Positions 61,363 through 64,000 of a stretch of 64,000 bases of DNA are shown in pieces. Positions within the stretch are counted from its first letter, which is position 1. Each line of letters starts with the position of its first letter. The notes beneath the pieces are model-generated. The model had not been told where the DNA came from. It saw nothing but the letters and a program-made list of their open reading frames with translations, and ran no database searches. Source of the DNA: Luoshenia tenuis (lineage in GTDB: Bacteria; Bacillota; Clostridia; Christensenellales; GCA-900066905); assembly GCF_014384745.1 (NCBI RefSeq), contig NZ_JACRSO010000005.1, forward strand, positions 62,001 through 126,000, in the 5' to 3' direction. Both the position numbers and the translations under genes were made by a program.

Positions 61363-63654
61363 ATGGGTCTTGGAAAGGGCGGGTCCCAGGCCGCAGGGTT
61401 TGGCGGTTTTCGAAGGATCCTTTTTACAAAGTGGCATAAGATACTGCTGCTGTTCGTACTGGTGGCGGCGGTATCCGGGCTGATGATCTGGAACGCGCTG
61501 GGACTTGGACAGGCCGTCGACCGGCGCACGGAGGTCTACGTTTCGGATGTGAGCACCCAGCTGGCCGGCGATATCGACTATCGCCTGGGCAAAAATATCC
61601 TGGACCTGACGCTGATGGAGGATGGATTGCTGACCAGCCTGGGCGATCCGTCGGAGAACAATAACGAGTTGGAAGCCTATCTTGAAGGGCGCGCGGCGCT
61701 TTTAGGCTTTAATAAAATCGTTATCACCCTGAAGGAGGAGCAACCGCTCGGCAGCGCCCTGGTGGACCAGAGCGTTGCCGGCTATCCCGGGGTGCAGGCG
61801 GCCCTTGAGGGAGAAAACGGCGTCTCTTTTCTCGACCAGCAAAGCCTGCTGTACTCGGTCCCCCTGCACGATGGGGATGAGATCATCGGCGCGCTGAGCG
61901 GCGTGCGGGACAAGGCCAACATGCAGCGGCTGATCCAGCCGTCCAGCTTTTCCGGTAGTGGGCTGACCTGCATCATCAATCATCAAGGCGAGGTCATCAT
62001 TTCGCCCACCGAGCTGGATGTCTTTATGCAGCTGGAAAGCATTTTTCAAGATGGCGCCGGCGGACAGACCGCGCAGCATATCCACCAAATGGAGGAGAAT
62101 ATGAAAAGCGGCCAAAGCGGCGTGTTTTCCTTCACCGCGGTAGATGGCACGCGGTTGGTCTTATCCTACCAGCCGCTGCACAGCTACAACTGGGTGCTGC
62201 TCACGCTGGTCCCGGCGGATATCATTTCCCGCGAGACCGATCAATACATCCATCAGTCCTTTATCATCGTCACGGCGGCGGTACTGGTGCTGGTGGTGCT
62301 GGTGGTGCTTCTGCTAAAAAATTACCAGACCCATTACCGCAAGCTGGAGCGGATCGCCTTTGTGGATCCCGTGACCGGGGGGATGAACGGGCCGGCCTTT
62401 AGTCTGCGCTGCGGGGAGCTGATCGGGGCTGCACCGCCGGACAGCTATTGTGTAGTAGCGCTAAATATTTCTGACCTTACCCTGATCAACGAGAGCTTTG
62501 GCAGTGTTGAGCGGGACAGGACCTTGCGCTATGTGATGCAGGTGCTGCAAGGCGCTGTAACCCAGGATGAGGCTGCGGCCTATGCGGCCAGGGACTACTT
62601 TTTCCTCTGCCTGCGGGAAAGCAATCCCGAGAATATCTCGCGCCGCCTGGCGGAGCTGGTTCAGCGCATCAACGCCTTTAACGCAGACCTGCGGGAACCA
62701 TATTATCTCAGAATTCAGCAGGGCGTCTATATCGTAGAAGAACCCGGGCAGGATACCACCATTATCCGCGACCGGGCGCTGACCGCCTGCCGGAACCATC
62801 TGCCCGATAGCCAGGAGGTTTGTGCGTTTTACGACCAGGCGTTAACGCAGATGCTGCAAAGGGAGCATGAATTGAATGTCCTGTTTGAGGCTGCCCTGGC
62901 GAATGAGGAGTTCGAGGTCTACCTCCAGCCCAAGGTATCGCTGACGGACGGGCATGTGCACGGGGCCGAAGCGCTGGTGCGCTGGGTACGTTCTAAACAG
63001 GGCACGATCTTCCCGTCTGACTTTATCCCGGTATTTGAGCGCAACGGCAAGATATGCCAGCTGGATTTTTACGTGTTTGAGCAGGTCTGTAAGACCCTGC
63101 GGCGCTGGCTGGACGAGGGCCGCGCGCCGATGGTAGTATCGGTCAACCTGTCGCGCCAGCATTTTAAAAATCCGGACTTTTTGCAGGCGTATGCGCAGAC
63201 CGCCCGTCAATATGGGATACCGGAGGGCGTGATCGAGTTTGAACTGACGGAATCCATCTTTTTTGATGACCAGGGCATCGCCCATGTAAAAGAGCAGATC
63301 GGGCAGATGCACCGCTTGGGCTTTGGCTGCTCGCTGGACGACTTTGGCGCGGGTTATTCCTCCCTGGGGTTGCTGATGGAGTTCGACGTGGACGTGATCA
63401 AACTGGACCGGCGCTTTTTCACCAGCGTGGATAACCCCAAGACCCGTAAAGTGGTGGACGCCATCGTATCCCTGGCGCGGGAGCTGAAGATGGATACCGT
63501 GGCCGAGGGCATTGAGACCCAGGAGCAGCTTGAGTTCCTGCGGCAGGTCCACTGCGACAGGGTGCAGGGCTATATCTATTCGCGTCCGCTGCCCATACCG
63601 GAATTTGAGGCGTGGCTGGATGGGCGCGGGAAGGATACCGAAACACGGAACTGA
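61363..63654 (+). CDS. Membrane c-di-GMP phosphodiesterase with degenerate GGDEF and active-type EAL domain
   Basis: 763 residues from ATG 61363 (AGGAG nine bases upstream; GTG 61354 also possible). Two transmembrane helices (about 25-45 and 300-325) enclose a dCache-type sensor. The GGDEF domain (about 330-500) has lost its active site: ARDYFFLCL stands where GGDEF should be. The EAL domain (about 510-760) keeps its catalytic residues: EALVRW, NLSRQHF, ELTES, DDFGAGYSS, the VIKLDRRF Lys and AEGIET. It should cleave c-di-GMP, with the GGDEF remnant possibly sensing GTP. Confidence 0.93.
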   Translation: MGLGKGGSQAAGFGGFRRILFTKWHKILLLFVLVAAVSGLMIWNALGLGQAVDRRTEVYVSDVSTQLAGDIDYRLGKNILDLTLMEDGLLTSLGDPSENNNELEAYLEGRAALLGFNKIVITLKEEQPLGSALVDQSVAGYPGVQAALEGENGVSFLDQQSLLYSVPLHDGDEIIGALSGVRDKANMQRLIQPSSFSGSGLTCIINHQGEVIISPTELDVFMQLESIFQDGAGGQTAQHIHQMEENMKSGQSGVFSFTAVDGTRLVLSYQPLHSYNWVLLTLVPADIISRETDQYIHQSFIIVTAAVLVLVVLVVLLLKNYQTHYRKLERIAFVDPVTGGMNGPAFSLRCGELIGAAPPDSYCVVALNISDLTLINESFGSVERDRTLRYVMQVLQGAVTQDEAAAYAARDYFFLCLRESNPENISRRLAELVQRINAFNADLREPYYLRIQQGVYIVEEPGQDTTIIRDRALTACRNHLPDSQEVCAFYDQALTQMLQREHELNVLFEAALANEEFEVYLQPKVSLTDGHVHGAEALVRWVRSKQGTIFPSDFIPVFERNGKICQLDFYVFEQVCKTLRRWLDEGRAPMVVSVNLSRQHFKNPDFLQAYAQTARQYGIPEGVIEFELTESIFFDDQGIAHVKEQIGQMHRLGFGCSLDDFGAGYSSLGLLMEFDVDVIKLDRRFFTSVDNPKTRKVVDAIVSLARELKMDTVAEGIETQEQLEFLRQVHCDRVQGYIYSRPLPIPEFEAWLDGRGKDTETRN

Positions 63655-63671
63655 TGCCTAAAGGGATAGAA

Positions 63672-63703
63672 AAAGGACCGCGATGAGAAATCGCGGTCCT
63701 TTA
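63672..63703. terminator. Bidirectional terminator between the EAL gene and murC
   Basis: AAAGGACCGCGAT and ATCGCGGTCCTTT pair over five bases; T-rich on both strands. Confidence 0.9.
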
Positions 63704-63716
63704 TTGAGTGATGGGC

Positions 63717-64000
63717 TTACGCCTTGCCGCAGAGCATGCGGGCCACCCGCTCTACCGTGCCCGCGCCAATGACCAGTACCAGATCCCCGGGCTGCCAGCG
63801 GCCCTGGATGTCGGATACGATCTGCGCAAAGGGGCCGATGTAGCGGCAGTTTACGCCCTTTTGGGCCAGCGCGTCGCACAGGGCCTGGGCGGTGATGCCA
63901 ATGGTGTTCTGCTCGCGCGCGGCGTAAATATCGGTGACGATCACCTCGTCGGCCTGGTCAAAGGCCGTTAAAAATTCGTTAAACAGCGCGGCCGTGCGGG
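63717..64000 (-). CDS. murC: UDP-N-acetylmuramate-L-alanine ligase, C-terminal end (rest outside window)
   Basis: The last 94 codons of a minus-strand gene whose start is beyond the window. The sequence VIVTDIYAAREQ and the GDLVLVIGAGTV segment match the C-terminal Rossmann-like domain of MurC, after TAALFNEFLTAFDQAD. MurC joins L-Ala to UDP-MurNAc in the cytoplasm. Similar ends occur in Mpl, so the assignment rests on the IYAAREQ and GAGTV pattern. Confidence 0.85.
   Translation of the reverse strand, partial: RTAALFNEFLTAFDQADEVIVTDIYAAREQNTIGITAQALCDALAQKGVNCRYIGPFAQIVSDIQGRWQPGDLVLVIGAGTVERVARMLCGKA

Overview
The window is about 60 percent GC with short intergenic spaces. It reads as the chromosome of a low-GC-phylum but high-GC-content anaerobic member of the Clostridia (Bacillota), probably a gut organism. 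Evidence for this: a YlmC/YmxH sporulation-family gene beside nrdR, two T-box riboswitches, transamidation genes, pyruvate phosphate dikinase, a VanW-domain protein, the phoH/pgpH/ybeY/dgkA/cdd/era/recO gene order, TTG starts with strong Shine-Dalgarno sites, and consensus sigma-A promoters. No rRNA, prophage, IS transposase or CRISPR array was seen.

Layout. 0-5.4 kb: the end of an RND/MMPL membrane protein and its YhgE-like partner, then a glycosyltransferase-acyltransferase pair. 5.4-15.6 kb: a putative sortase-type surface protein, a zinc-ribbon protein, ylmC-nrdR-pgeF, a divergent LysR/EamA pair, a lipoprotein with a cytidine deaminase, and a GH2 glycosidase. 15.6-16.05 kb: tRNA-Gln(CUG), with a perfect inverted repeat around its -10 box, followed by three 96-nt two-hairpin units in tandem. 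16.1-22.9 kb: a cysteine-rich VWA protein, a chloramphenicol acetyltransferase, a thioesterase, a repeat-rich spacer, a TIM-barrel epimerase-like gene and pgi. 23.0-24.6 kb: an apparently complete phase-variation module, made of an unknown 95-aa gene, a 238-bp segment carrying a promoter between perfect inverted repeats, and a tyrosine recombinase. 24.8-31.7 kb: thiT, yfbR, pgsA, a Val T-box, a small membrane gene, valS and folC. 32.0-37.5 kb: a T-box whose specifier appears to be the Asn codon AAC, then an AspRS-GatC fusion, gatA and gatB.

37.5-64 kb: a diguanylate cyclase, a 163-bp element with palindromic ends, and phoH. An accessory block follows (two MATE pumps, an esterase, a sodium/solute symporter, a tiny surface protein), and then the rest of the usual phoH cluster (pgpH, ybeY, dgkA-PAP2, cdd, era, recO). 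ppdK, a GT2/GtrA pair, a PHP phosphatase, a VanW protein, a GGDEF-EAL protein and the end of murC close the window.

How it fits together. The AspRS-GatC/GatA/GatB operon most likely makes Asn-tRNA(Asn) by transamidation and is sensed by uncharged tRNA(Asn). The GGDEF protein with an intact inhibitory site and the EAL protein with a degenerate GGDEF form a likely c-di-GMP synthesis and breakdown pair. Three observations deserve follow-up first: the invertible promoter module, the T-box-controlled AspRS-GatC fusion, and the tRNA-Gln-linked tandem hairpin array.
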